Shown piece after piece: positions 48,767 through 60,682 of a stretch of 64,000 bases of DNA. The stretch is taken from NCBI GenBank assembly GCA_018894105.1, contig CM032123.1, positions 29,737,744 to 29,801,743 on the forward strand. The letters are read 5' to 3'. The position numbers were made by a program, and so were the translations under genes. The notes under the pieces were generated by a model. The model saw nothing but the letters and a program-made list of their open reading frames with translations. It made no database searches and had not been told where the DNA came from. This DNA is from Jacaranda mimosifolia (lineage: Eukaryota; Streptophyta; Magnoliopsida; Lamiales; Bignoniaceae). Every line of letters starts with the position of its first letter. Position 1 is the stretch's first letter.

Positions 48767-51080
48767 ATAGAATTCAACTTTTTTTTTTAGAAGAAGAAAA
48801 TTTCATTGCACTAGATTAAAGGGAGTCAACGAAGGGGGAACTCCCATTACAAAATCCAAAAACTGACTGTTCATTTAAATTACAAAAACCAACCTTATCA
48901 AAAGCTCTTAACAATGCCCGCCAAGTTGTGGGTAGAAGCATTGGTAACTATTAAAATGAATTGGAATTTCCATCACCTCCTCCATTTAGACCAAAAGACT
49001 CGAATATTTAGAATCATGGACTTTGATGATCAGTCAAAAGGGTCAAGATTGTTATCAGCATGGAGAAAACATTTAGATAATCAAACTCAAATATAGCTTG
49101 TTACTACTTGAGCAAGTCCATTAGCATTGCTACCTCCCTAAGTGCGAATGCTTCAGCTTGTAGGATCATGGCACCATCTTTTAGCTGTGGCAGCAAGAAG
49201 GATGGATCCATTTAAGTTTTGCATTAAAACAACTGCAAAGGTCAGATCGATAATGAAGGAAGCATCCATATTCACTTTAATCCAACCAATGAGATGGGAA
49301 GGGGGGAATCCACTTAGAATTAAAGGCATTAATTGAAGAGTCATATTTTTAACTTTATTGTGCCTTCTATAGAGAGAAAATTGAGAAACATTTCGACCAT
49401 GAATCATATCATTACAAGTTGTCCATATTGCATTCATAGCAACAACAACAAAAACAAGAAATTCAGCACAAATGAAAGTTGAAGGAAATAATCTGGGGTG
49501 GTCTAGAGAAAAGCTTCAATCCATTGAGAAATAGTCCAATCTACAAAGCCATTTAATATGATATTCCATTTTGATGCAAAGAAGAGTGATGTTGCACAAG
49601 AACATTTTCAAAAGAGATGTTCAGGATTTTCCCCTTGGTGATTATAAAGAAGACATAGAAGATCAGCAATCAAAAAGAGTATATTCAATCTGCTACAGGA
49701 TAGCAGGACATCTTAAAGAATTCTTCATAAGGAAATGTTGTGACGATCATATATTCTAGCTCTCCAGAGTTTTTCCCAAGGAAAAACTAGGTAGGATTTT
49801 AAATCTGACTTTGGATGATAGACAAGTAAATTTATTTGGAGGAAAATTTTCCTAATTTGGAGGCAATCCAAATTAGATATGCTTGATCTTAAGGCAGTTC
49901 AATAGAAATTTTTAGAATTTCCTTGATCATATCTTGGTGAAAAAGGTTACCAAGGACTTTAGTTCCCATATTCTTAGTAGATCAAGTCTTTAACCAAGTT
50001 GAAGGGTTCAACAGGATGATTAAATAGTGAGGTCTTGAGGGGAATATGGTTTGGGATAGAGGAAATCCAAGGTTCGAACTAAATACAAATGTTTGAGTTT
50101 GTTAATATAGAAAAGTAGATTGATCTTTTGATGAATTCTTGACATGTGAAAATGCTTTTACATTATGGGAGGCATCCAAGGGAGCAAAACTAGCCTCAAG
50201 AAGTTTTCAAACCTAAGATATTTAGCTTTTGAACCAAAGTATCTATTTAAGGCTAGCAACTATGCTAACTTTGAGAATAATGCAATGTTAAAATCAGACA
50301 AATGATGAAAGCAAAAGCCACCAACACTCTTACAGAAACAAATTGAATCCCAACACTTCAGTTTCAAATTTTTTCTAATTATGAGGATCACTCTACCAGA
50401 AGTTCACCATCATAGAATCTATTTTAGAAGTTATTAACTTAGGCAAGATGGATGCCATCATATGATAGGTAGGAAGAGCCCGAGCTACACTATGAACAAG
50501 AACCCCTCTTGCTGCTTGGGAAATGAGCTTTGATTTCTAACCACTAAGGTCTTACTGAGTCTAGAAATGAGCTCTTCAAAGCCTTCTTTAGAGAGTCTTG
50601 GTTTACAAACTATTTCCTGAGGTGTTTAACTTTATGGAAGCGTTCCGCCATCCCTAACATTATTCTAATATCCCTTTCTAGAGAAGACTGTATTTACCCT
50701 AAAGTGGGTATTAGATTTCTCCTTACTAATCCTTTGGCTAGACCAAGATTCAAATTCTCCTAGAGTTGCAAGAATGATAATTGCATTATTAATTGACGCA
50801 TAATAAATTGAGATGTCGTTGGCATAGAAAAGGTGAGAGAATAATGGAGCAGGCCTACAAATTTTCACACCTTTGAAATTTTTATTGATTTGATAGCATT
50901 TCTATACACATCAAGGAGAAATATAGAGATTAGGTCCCCTTGACAAATACCTCTTGAAGGATTAAAAAAAACAAATTGATACATGTGGTCATAAGCCTTT
51001 GCAAGATCAATTTTGAGAGCCATAAATCCATTTTTTCCTCTCTTTCAATTGAAATAGTACATGATTTCATCAGTTATGAT

Positions 51081-54000
51081 CGAGGATGGCAATTTTTGAT
51101 ACGATATGATAATATGATACTAATCGATACAATATTATTGGCTTTGGATTAGGAGCTATTGGGTTAGGTTGATATGGAGTTGAATTGACAAGGAACACAA
51201 AAAATTATGGGTAGGTTTGGATTGGGTTTCATTAGGTAACCTGCCAACCCAATACAACCAAAACCAACCTAACCTACCTTAATCGAAATCAATCTAAAAT
51301 TTTAAAAAAGGCAAAAGAAAATAAAAATAAAAAATCCAACTGCCAAAAAGTAAAAAAACCAAAAGTAAGAAAAGAGAAAGAATAAAAAAAAAAAATAAAG
51401 ACACCCATTTTGACTAGCTAGGGCTCACTATTCACTTACATTTTCAATTCTCCATCTCACATCCCAACTCTCACTATTGTGCGGCAACCCCAACCTTTTC
51501 CCTCAAAATCACTGGTGACCTCAACATTTTTCCTCAAACTTGCCGACGCTAGTAGCCTGCAGATCGATAAGTAGTTTTGATTACTTTGTTTATCTTCTTG
51601 AATTTTTATAGAACTTGTTTTTGGATTCCTCATTTTATTTTGACATTTTTATTCTTTGACTTATACAACCTATTACAAGGATAAGAATAACAAGTATCAA
51701 ACTCACTTATTGTGACCCTTTAGTAGATTATGCCATTATAGTTAGATTTAGGCTTGACCGACAATTTTAACGGTTGTTTATCCAAGAATTTATTAAATAT
51801 CTTTGTCTATTAGACAATTTATTGTACATGCTACGAAACCTTGTAGGATGTAGCCAATTTATGTTTTAATATTTGATTGTAAAATGTCATTAGGAAAAAT
51901 ACAGAGGTTTTATTGAAATGCTAATAATTGTAGTTGACCTCTTAATAGTTTATAAAACTCAGTCCCTTAATTTAAATTCCATCAACAGTGTAGATATTTT
52001 ATTTTCTCATTTTTAGATTATATTCTGGTATAGTAGAAATTAAAATAAAGAGAGAAAGTGTTGAGACAGTTGACATGGACAACGAAAATGAAGAAGAAAA
52101 CAGCATGGAAGAAATATCTTTGGAGGTTGAAGAAAAGCAAATTGGCACAACAACGTCAAATGAAAAAAGAGGTCAAAGTGTTTGACATATTTTGATTTGC
52201 TCCCAAAGAAAGAGAGAGAACCTAAACTCTGCAAATATAAAGAATGTGGACAAGTATACAAAGCTGATAATGTCTATGATACAAGTAATTTGAAACACTA
52301 CGTCATTTCTAGTTGTCGTAGAAGGCATATTCGTGATATAGGTCAATCTTTATTCGAACGAAGTGAAAAGGGGCTATTGACTAGATCACAAAATTTTAAC
52401 TAAAAGAGATTTCGAGAACTGGTGATTTTAGCACTAATTAGGCATGAATTGCCTTTTTAACTTGTTGAATATGAAGGAATTCGGAATATTTTTATTTATT
52501 TGGAGCCTTGGGTCACTCATTTTACTAGGAACACTACCAAAATGAATGTTTTTAGTTTGCATAAAAGGGAAATGACTAGGCTTAAATTTGAATTGTGTGT
52601 TTGTCTAGTTGCTACCGATGGATATTTGAATTTAATTGCACACTTCATTGATTTTGATTTAAATTTGCAAAGAAAATCTTGAACTCTTCTTATATGCCTC
52701 CACCATACTTTGTTATTGCTTATTTTTGAGAAAACTAATACTTTGGTAGCTAGTTGGGAAATAGAGAAAAAAGTGTTCACAATTACTCTTGATAATGCTT
52801 CTACCAATGATTTGTTTGTTAATATTTTGAAGGTCCAACTTAGTTTGAAATCTTCTTTGGTTAGTGATGGTGAATTTTTACATGCGGTTGTTGTCGCCCA
52901 TGTCCTTAATTTGATTGCACAAGAAAGGTTGAAGAAAATTGATGGTTCTGTTCATAAAATTAGAGAATGCGCGAAGTATGTTAAAGGCTCTCAAGTTAGA
53001 AGGCAAAATTTTTTAAATGTATAACATAAACATCTCTTGATAATGAAAAAGCTCTTAGATAAGATGTTATGATGAGATGGAACTCCACATATTTGATGTT
53101 TTTATGTGCATTTTACTGTCACTGAGACTTTAGTCATTTAAGGTTGACTAACTTGAACTTCACGCATTGTCCATCAACTGATTAGTGAGAAAGAGTGGAA
53201 AAGATATGTAAGTTTCTTCAACTTCTCTATAACAAAACGAATCCTTTCTCTGGTGTTAAGTATCACACGTCCAATCTATACTTTCCTCAAGTATTTTTTA
53301 TGCAATTTACTTTAAGTCAAGAGCTTGAAAGTACATATGAATTCATGAGACAAATTACCTCTCAAATGTTATACAAGTTTGATAAGTAATGGAAAGAATT
53401 TAATCTTCTATTAGCTCTTGTTGTTATATTTGATCCAAGGTATAAAATCCAATTTGTTAAGTTTGTTTACAACATATTATATGATGTTGGGTCTAAAGAA
53501 TATGAAGATATTAAGGCAAAAATATTTTCTATGTTCAATGAATACATGAAAAGTGCTTCTAAGCCAACTTCCAATGCATTACCTTTTTGTTCTCAAGACT
53601 TGGTTGAGGATAATATCTTTACTCCTCAAACTCAAAGGATGGACTGTATGGATGTGTTGAAGGTACTTTAAATAATAAGTATTTTATTTAACTTAACTAG
53701 CCTTCTGTTATTTAATGTTCTTAACTTATTTCAATTATAATTTTAGGAACTTGATTCATTTCAGGGCTCAGAATTTGTCACTAGTACTCTAAAAAGTCAG
53801 TTGGAGTTTTATTTAGTGAACCAAGAGTTTTATTTAGTGAACCAAGAATCAAAAGAAATACAAAGCTTGATATACTTAGTTTTTGGAAAGCACTCATTTA
53901 GATATCTTGAACTTGTTCAAATGACAAGGGATATATTGATTGTACCCATTTCTATAGTTGCATCTAAGTCGGCTTTCAATGCTAGTAAAAGGATTCTTGA

Positions 54001-54716
54001 TCAATATAAGAGAGCATTGAAGCACGGTGTTGTTGAAGTACTAGTCTGTTGTAGGGTTTGGACAAAAAAGTAAGCTCTTTCTTATCACTATTTTGATCAT
54101 TGGAAAGTGTTTAACTGTAAAATAATCATTTTTCTTATTAATTTGTTATTGCATCTACTAAAATGAAATTGGATGAATTGATTGAAAATATTATGAAGTT
54201 TTGTCCAAATGAAAATGATGCCAAGTTAAGAACTACAGTTGATGACTCCAATGTTGTTGATTCTAATGTAGAGGAAACATCAATTACAAGAAGATAACAG
54301 TAATGAAGAAACACGGTTGAAATTAAAAACTAGAATATGCTATGCTTTTTAGATTTATTTTTTTTATTAATGACTTGATGTTATTTTTGAAAAATTTATC
54401 TCTAGATTATTTTGTAATGAATTATGGATTACAATTTACTACGTAATACTTTACTACTTGGTGTTGTTGGGATGATTGCTAATGATTGAATGGAAGGAAT
54501 TATATTTCTTTGCTGAAATTTGATTTTATGGTTATTAAAACTAAGTTGTGCTTAAATGGGTTGACGTGAATCGACACAAAAACTTTCAAGTTGGGTGCAG
54601 TTTAGGCTTTTTGGATTGAGTACTTTTTGAGTTAGGTTCGGGTTAATCAAAATTTTGTAATATTTCCACCTCAACCCGATACGAAACAACCCAACACGGC
54701 ATGATTGTCATCCCTA
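51081..54716 (+). mobile_element. hAT transposon nested in the LINE
   Basis: The left end CGAGGATGGCAAT and the reverse complement of the right end TAGGGATGACAAT are the inverted termini. The 8-bp flanks GTTATGAT (51073-51080) and ATTATGAT (54717-54724) differ at one base. The 3636-bp element carries an Ac-type transposase pseudogene. LINE RT coding resumes beyond both flanks. Confidence 0.88.
52075..54297 (+). pseudogene. hAT transposase (Ac type), broken
   Basis: ATG at 52075 begins an acidic leader. A BED-type finger region follows (LCKYKECGQVYKADN and TSNLKHYVISSC). Core blocks include TRNTTKMNVF, IEKKVFTITLDNASTNDLF, GEFLHAVVVAHVLNLIAQE and MRWNSTYL. The RNase-H-like middle reads DPRYKIQFVKFVY. 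A likely intron (about 53670-53746) is followed by the C-terminal dimerisation region MTRDILIVPISIVASKSAFN. The codons LEFYLVNQEFYLVNQE near 53800 are a 24-bp tandem duplication. Numerous frameshifts and stops make it inactive. Confidence 0.85.
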
Positions 54717-54832
54717 ATTATGATTATATTATCACCAATAATATGATTAGCATTGAAGGCCATTTGAGTAGGAGAGATCACTTCATCCATTAATTTCTCA
54801 GACAGTTTGCCAAACTTTTAGAAATAATTTTG

Positions 54833-55419
54833 TGTCACGCCCTGGACCCGTAAGCTCGATGGACACAAGAATTTCCTCCAAACCCACCGAGTGCATTCTA
54901 AAATTGGGCTATGGTCAACTTGCTCAAAAGGGATATCCAATGGATTCATATGAGTTCTTTGACCAAAACTTATAAAGTATTCTTTCTTTCAATATTTAGT
55001 TCATACAAGATGGGGTATTACAATTACCCCTCCTTCATAACGCAATGCCCTCATCGTGGCATGACACAGATCCAAGATTTATCACCAGGCATTGGGACTT
55101 TAGAGGTGGCTTCCGTGTGTGGCGCACTTTATCCCGCAGGTTCAAGAGGTAGCTCCCATACACGTAGCACTTTGTCTTATATAGCACTTAGCTCCCAATA
55201 TTTTGACTGGTGATGGCTCTGATACCATTTGTCATACCTTGGGCTCACAAATCCGTTGCACACAAGAATTACCTCCAAACCCACTGAGTGTATCTTGAAA
55301 TTAGACTATGATCAACTTGCTTAAAAGGGATATCCAATGGATGCATATGAGTTCTTTAGCCAAATCTTATATAGTATTTTTTCTTTCAAAATTTAGTCCA
55401 TGTGGGATGGGTTATTACG
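54833..55419 (-). mobile_element. TRIM (terminal-repeat retrotransposon in miniature) nested in the LINE
   Basis: Two direct 190-bp terminal repeats (54833-55022 and 55230-55419) start TGTC on the plus strand and end ATTACA or ATTACG. The flanks are a perfect 5-bp duplication TTTTG (54828-54832 and 55420-55424). On the minus strand the 5' LTR is followed directly by TGGTATCAGAGCC, the initiator tRNA-Met primer site. The interior is only about 207 bp with no coding capacity. LTR pair identity is roughly 85 percent by eye. It inserted into the LINE RT frame, which continues on both sides. Confidence 0.9.
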
Positions 55420-56999
55420 TTTTGTATGTGACGTTACAAAGACTAGTGGGTCTAAAATGCTCCATCCTAAAGGCCTTGGTACTTTTTGGAATCAAAGTAA
55501 TGAATGTATTATTTGATGCTTTTAATATGAATCACATAGTGATGAAATGAATACCACTTTAGATACTGACAAGCCAACAATGTGCTAGCATTTTTTGTAA
55601 AAAGTAGAAGAGAAATCACTTGGCCTAAGTACAAGTTATTATCAAAGTTGAATGCCACATTATAGATTTCTTTAAGAGATAAAATTTGACAAAGTATCTC
55701 ATTTTCATAATTATTAATCACTTCATGGAACATGCTTTCAAGATCATTCAGGAATGGAAGTTCAAATTCCAAGTAAGAAGAGGAAGATAAACCTTGAAAG
55801 TAATTAGCAAATGCAAAACCAATTTCATTCCATGAGGAAATCACCAAACATATTCGATTGAATGGAATCTATATGACTAAAGGGTGAATGGATAATAATA
55901 GCAGAATGAAAGTACCTTGTATTAGCATCTCAATCGCGCATCCATTTAACCCTAGATTTTTTTTTTCCCAAAGGATTTGTTCCTACTTTCTATGGGTGTT
56001 TAACTCTAGTTGAAGAGTCGCTTCCCTTGCTAGATTATCATAAGTTTGCTCATTAGCTTAGACATGGTTCATGGCTAGGACAAGGGTTTAGATTCTATTA
56101 TGGATATTGCCAGAGCATTTTCTAAGAATTTTCAGTTACATTGAGGCGGGATTCCTCTTCTAACCACATATTTTTGAAGCTAAATGGTTTAGGGCATTGG
56201 GCAAGTTAAGGGAGGTTTGGAGGATGATAGTCTATGAACTGATGCAACAATAGTTAGGTAGGAAATGGAAGATCAAGGAAAGAGGGCAAGTCAATTTAAA
56301 TTGGCAATAACCCTATCCAAACAAGCTTTGATATTAGCGAGACCTATCTGCTTGTTATTCAAAGTAAAACACAAGCTCGAGAAACCCGAGTCGATCGAAT
56401 TTAAAGAGTTAAGGTCTTGGGGGAGGGAGTAACAGAATGAAGATACAAAACACTTACCACTTTTTTTCTCGTTTTGTCTATGATGTCATTGAAATCACCT
56501 AAGACTATCTAAGGACCATCAAAAGATTCAGCAATGTCAAATAAGATAACAAAAAGCAACTTTAATTAGAAGTAGCAACATAGGGGCAATAGACACCTAT
56601 AAAGAGCTACAAAGGATAATTTTGCATATACGTAGTAGCACTGATTAGCCAATTTGTGTGGCCAATAGTTTGGATGTCATGGTCATCAGTCCATCCTAGG
56701 CAAAGACCTCCCACAAGACTAATATGAGGAACAAAGAAATGATTTACTAAGCAAGCAGAGTTGAGAGCTTCAATAATTTAGGGGAAAAGAGAGATTTTCA
56801 TTTCACAGAGGAAGATGATAAAAGGAGGTTGAGAAGTGAGGAATGTCTTGAGATCTCTAATTATCTTTAATTGGGTCAACCCTTAGCAATTCTATGAGAA
56901 TATCTTCATAGAGATTATTTCTAAAGCCACTTTGGCCCAACGAGGTTAGCGGAAGGAATTTCTTCAATCACAATAGTAGAAGTCTTAGGATAGTTTTCA

Positions 57000-58600
57000 T
57001 AAGTCTTCAAGGAGATGGGGGTGTCAAAGTCGTTGAGATTAGTTTGGTTCTTTTTACTTGGATGATTCTCCAATTAATCTTAAGGTTGTTTCTTCGATGA
57101 GAATATTGCTCATATCCGAAGGCCAAAAAGAGACATGGTTAGATTTTAGATCAATAAGGGTAGATAAGGAGCATTTGAATAGGGACGGGCCATCTGAAGA
57201 GAAAGATGGTTACATGGGGAGCATGGTAGGTTCCAGACTATCTTGGGGTTCAGGGTTAACTTTAAGCTTTTTTTTTTAGGGTGAGTTGACAAAGAATTCA
57301 AGAGTCTTTTTATTTGGATTGATGACTTGGGCTGGGATTTTCAAAGGTCCAAGGTTGAAGAATGACTTGGGATAGAAAAAGAGGGCTTCAATTTTGGATG
57401 TGTGTAGATATTTTGTAAGGCCCATTTGAGATGGCCTAGATTAGCAAGGATTTAGGAAGGGGGTTATTTTTGGTTGGTAGCTTTTCAATGGATTTAAGGT
57501 TAAGAGAGTTTGCCAAGGGTGTAATGTTAGGCTTCTTTGATCTGCTTGAGGACAAAATCAGCATATAATTAGCTTCTTTAATGACCTTGGATTAATTGAG
57601 AGCTGAAAAGGAATTTAAGTATGAGCGTTTTCAAGAAGAGGCATTTTCCTAGGTTCATATTGGAAACAGCTTTTCTTAAGCTCATTAATTAGAGTATCTA
57701 TTCTATAGAGGGTTACTAGGATTAGACAGCTAGTTCGATTTACGATTTTCTAGAGAGTTGGTAATGGGGATTTTGTCAATGACCACCGTGAATGAATTTT
57801 GAGTCGAGCTTTCTTTCACATGAAGCAATGGGCCAAACATCTACTGGGATCGATATGAGCTTTCTTCTTGGGGACTGGAACAACACTCCATTTTATGACC
57901 AATTCAACTACAAGTGAAACAGAATTCCCCAATCCTTTCATATTTGGTCTCAATTCTCATCAGATTGTACGGGGATATTTGCAATAGAACATGATCCACC
58001 AGAGGTTTTGTAATGGCTACCTCCATCCTCATTCGCATGGACTTCCTCCATCTGTGACCTTCCGTGGCTAAATTAGCTTTAAGGAAAGAATCTACAACAT
58101 CCCCAATGAATTATGATATTTCCAGATTTCTGAACATAACCAAGATATTGAAGACGTGAATCCAAATCAGCAAATAGGATAGATCGATGTCTTGGAGGGC
58201 TTTCTCGACTTGCCATATCTTGGTAAAGACCTAGAGTTTTTTGACATTCCAAGTTTGGCCCCTAATTCTCTTTAGGATGTTACTATCTTCCAAAACCACT
58301 TCGAGTAAGTTTTGACCCACCGAGTTAATGGCCATAAAGTTAGTTTGGCCCAAGGCGAAATTCCAAGTTTGGCCCTTGATTCTCTTTAGGATGTTACTAT
58401 ATTCCAACACTACTGCGAGTAAGTTTTGATCCACCGAGTTAATGGCCATAGAGTTAGTTAGGCCTAAGGCTTTGATCAAAGTAGCTTTAAATAGGTTGGT
58501 ATTGAGAGGCTTATTTGAGATGACTTTAGCAATCACAATCAGAGATTCATTAATGGGAGTAGGATCCTCATTAATTTAACTATATTTAAGGGATTTTGTT
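57000..58600 (-). pseudogene. LINE ORF1 (DUF4283-like with CCHC knuckle), broken
   Basis: The minus strand shows VIAKVISNKPLNTNLFKATL and later KGQTWN, the DUF4283 pattern of plant LINE ORF1. The zinc knuckle region YERIGEFCFTCS, GHKMECC follows at about 57945-57885. Nucleic-acid binding within the LINE particle is the family role. The frame is interrupted between these blocks. A 114-bp in-frame duplication lies in the DUF4283 part. Confidence 0.75.
58230..58457. repeat. 114-bp tandem duplication in LINE ORF1
   Basis: AGGATGTTACTAT starts at 58274 and 58388, exactly 114 bp (38 codons) apart. Flanking phrases GTTTTGAYCCACCGAGTTAA are repeated with the same spacing. The length keeps the frame. 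Confidence 0.85.
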
Positions 58601-58890
58601 TGTTAGATGAGGTCAATGATTGAAGAATCTATAGCCTTAACTGCAATAGAGATTAAGACAAAAGAGATGAGGGGAAAATAATTCAAGGTTGAGGAATGAT
58701 AGAGAGGATGGAAGGAAAGATTTGAAGAAATAGAAGGGAGAGCAGAGGAATAAGAGAGGGATAGAGAGAAGAGTACACAGAGCACAACTAGACCCCCAAG
58801 AGGGAGTTCCACTCTCCAATAAGAGAGAACAGTGATTTATTCATGTGGTGGCAACTATACACTTCAAAGGATTGATGAATAGAATTCAAC

Positions 58891-59416
58891 AAAATTTTCA
58901 ATTATATGTCTGACTTGATACACTTTACAACTATATTCATGACTCTAAAATTCTTTTCAACTTTTTATGTACAATTATAGTTAAAGTTAGTGAAAATGTT
59001 ATACCTAAACATCATGTCCAAAGTCACAAATATGTTTATGAGGGTCACATGTATCTCATGTGCACATGGATCTGTGCACGCACACAGACATAAATATATA
59101 CTTGTATATGTATACTAATTTTTATATGGTAAATAGAGATTTAATTTCTTTTATGCACGTAGATTTTATTTTTCTTTTTAGGCGAACAAAATCATCTCTT
59201 GCCACCTTTTGTTATAGATACTTTTAGTAGAAAAAGTAGGAAGAGCTGGAAAACTTGTTTTCTTGTCTCGAAGCCTTTTCCATTCTTTCCTTACACTGAG
59301 TTTAGCCAATACTGGTACCATATATTCTTTAATAGGAGATAAAATTGCTCAGGTATCTTATAATTTGCTCAATGAAAGAGTTTATTTCTTTTGATGCACC
59401 TGAAAAGAAATTTTAG
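58891..59416. other. Intergenic spacer
   Basis: No gene or repeat structure recognised between the LINE target duplication and the second hAT. Confidence 0.6.
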
Positions 59417-59814
59417 GGCACCAATAGAGGTGTCAAAACTGCCCGGCTTGCAAAAAAAATCGGCCCAACTCGGCTCGTTTAATTTTTTAATATGGGCTGG
59501 GCTACACCGGCTCATTTGAAAACCCGTCGCGAGCTGAAATTTTGCAACCCGGGACCGGCTCGGCCCGCAGACTGTGGGCTAAACGAGCCAGCTCGCGGGC
59601 TAGCCCGCAATATTTTTTTAATTTAAATTATCAATTATAATTTTTAAAAATTTAAGAATTTATAATTTTTAAATTACAAATTACAAATTATTAATTTTAA
59701 AAATTTATAAATTTATAATTTATTAATTTATAAATGTATAAATCAATAATTAAGAAATTTTAATTTTTAAATTATAAATTATAAATTTATAAAAATTATC
59801 AATTAAAAAAAAAA

Positions 59815-60018
59815 GGGAAAGTAGACGTTACAATATGTAACGGCTACTTTCCCTTTTTAATTGACCGTTGGCATGGCCATTGGCCAACGGTCAATTTAGT
59901 AGCTTGGTAGAAATTTGCTTCCAAAGCAAATTGCTGCAAAAATTGCTCCCTCTATTTTTCTTTCTTTTTTTTTTCTTCCAAAAATAACAAATGACCACTA
60001 TAAATAGTGGTCATTTGT
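59815..60018. promoter_or_regulatory. Three strong palindromes in the 5' leader of the hAT, one centred on a TATA box
   Basis: Hairpin 1 (59815-59853) pairs GGGAAAGTAG with CTACTTTCCC around CGTTAC/GTAACG. Hairpin 2 (59859-59896) has perfect 14-bp arms, AATTGACCGTTGGC. Palindrome 3 (59987-60018) has perfect 15-bp arms, ACAAATGACCACTAT, with a 2-base centre, and its middle reads TATAAATA, a perfect plant TATA box. A promoter or transposase-repression role is inferred from position about 0.7 kb upstream of the coding region. Confidence 0.7.
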
Positions 60019-60682
60019 AATAAAAATGTTTCCTATCAAATCTCTCAATTTCTCCCAAATCTCTTATTCTACAATTTCTCAATTTCTCTCTAATCTAATA
60101 ATTTATAAATAAATTATATCTTTTATTCATTTCATACATATTATTAAATTTATTTGGTGGAGCTTTGAGTATAGGTCTATCAATTTGCTACTTCGTGGAG
60201 CCGTGAATGGTGGTGTATCAAATTGCTGCTTCTTAATTATTATTACGTCTTTTACGGTAACATCTATCCTTTTTTTACAGTATAATTTGTGTGTTAATCT
60301 TTGTGAATTTTAATTTTTAATTGTTCATATTTAGTTGATTATAAAAATGAAGAAATTTTTGAATCTTACTAGTAGTTCTAAAAATAAAAATAAAAACTGG
60401 TAGTCGCTCTACGGCCTCTCCGAGGGTAGACCAACATTCTCCTTTAAATGACCCTTCAATTAATCCCTCCACTCAACCCGCCAGGCGTAGTACTAGTCAT
60501 CAATTTATAGACCCGCCCCTAAGACCTAGTACTACCCCTCCCTCTTCTTCTAGTTCTACGACCCGATATCATAGGGAATGTAATTTAAATATGGATAATA
60601 TAATTTTATTGCACAAACACTCGCATATTTGCATAATACCGAATCACAATAACAATATCATTCCACTACCAATAGAATAGAT

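Larger units (their letters stand above)
49105..56909 (-). pseudogene. LINE ORF2: endonuclease, reverse transcriptase and RNase H, broken
   Basis: From ATG at 56909 the minus strand reads MKIFS, then PPFIIFLCEMKIS, LVGGLCLGWTDDHD and IVLGDFNDIID, the apurinic-type endonuclease. RT blocks are TFITLIPK, FRPTSLCNVTYK (to 55420), KIISKSLANCL (from 54832), ISPTQMAFNANHIIGDN and, after the hAT, MALKIDLAKAYDHM and GICQGD. The catalytic motif FADD reads YAND at about 50820. About 40 residues between AYDHM and the GICQGD block are missing. A C-terminal RNase H (WIKVNMDASF and AEAFALREVAMLMDLL) ends near 49105. It was required for target-primed insertion; it is inactive now. Confidence 0.85.
48779..58878 (-). 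mobile_element. L1-type LINE, essentially full length, hosting an hAT and a TRIM
   Basis: The 12-bp direct repeat ATAGAATTCAAC lies at 48767-48778 and 58879-58890. Immediately inside the left copy is a T-run (48779-48788), the poly(A) tail of a minus-strand LINE. Subtracting the hAT (51081-54716) and TRIM (54833-55419) leaves about 5.9 kb, close to a complete plant L1. ORF1 and ORF2 are recognisable but disrupted. The reading frame of RT is contiguous across both inserts. Confidence 0.9.

Noticed and set aside
53801..53848. Repeated LVNQEFYLVNQE considered as a protein repeat domain
   Set aside because: Only a 24-bp tandem duplication in a dead transposase.
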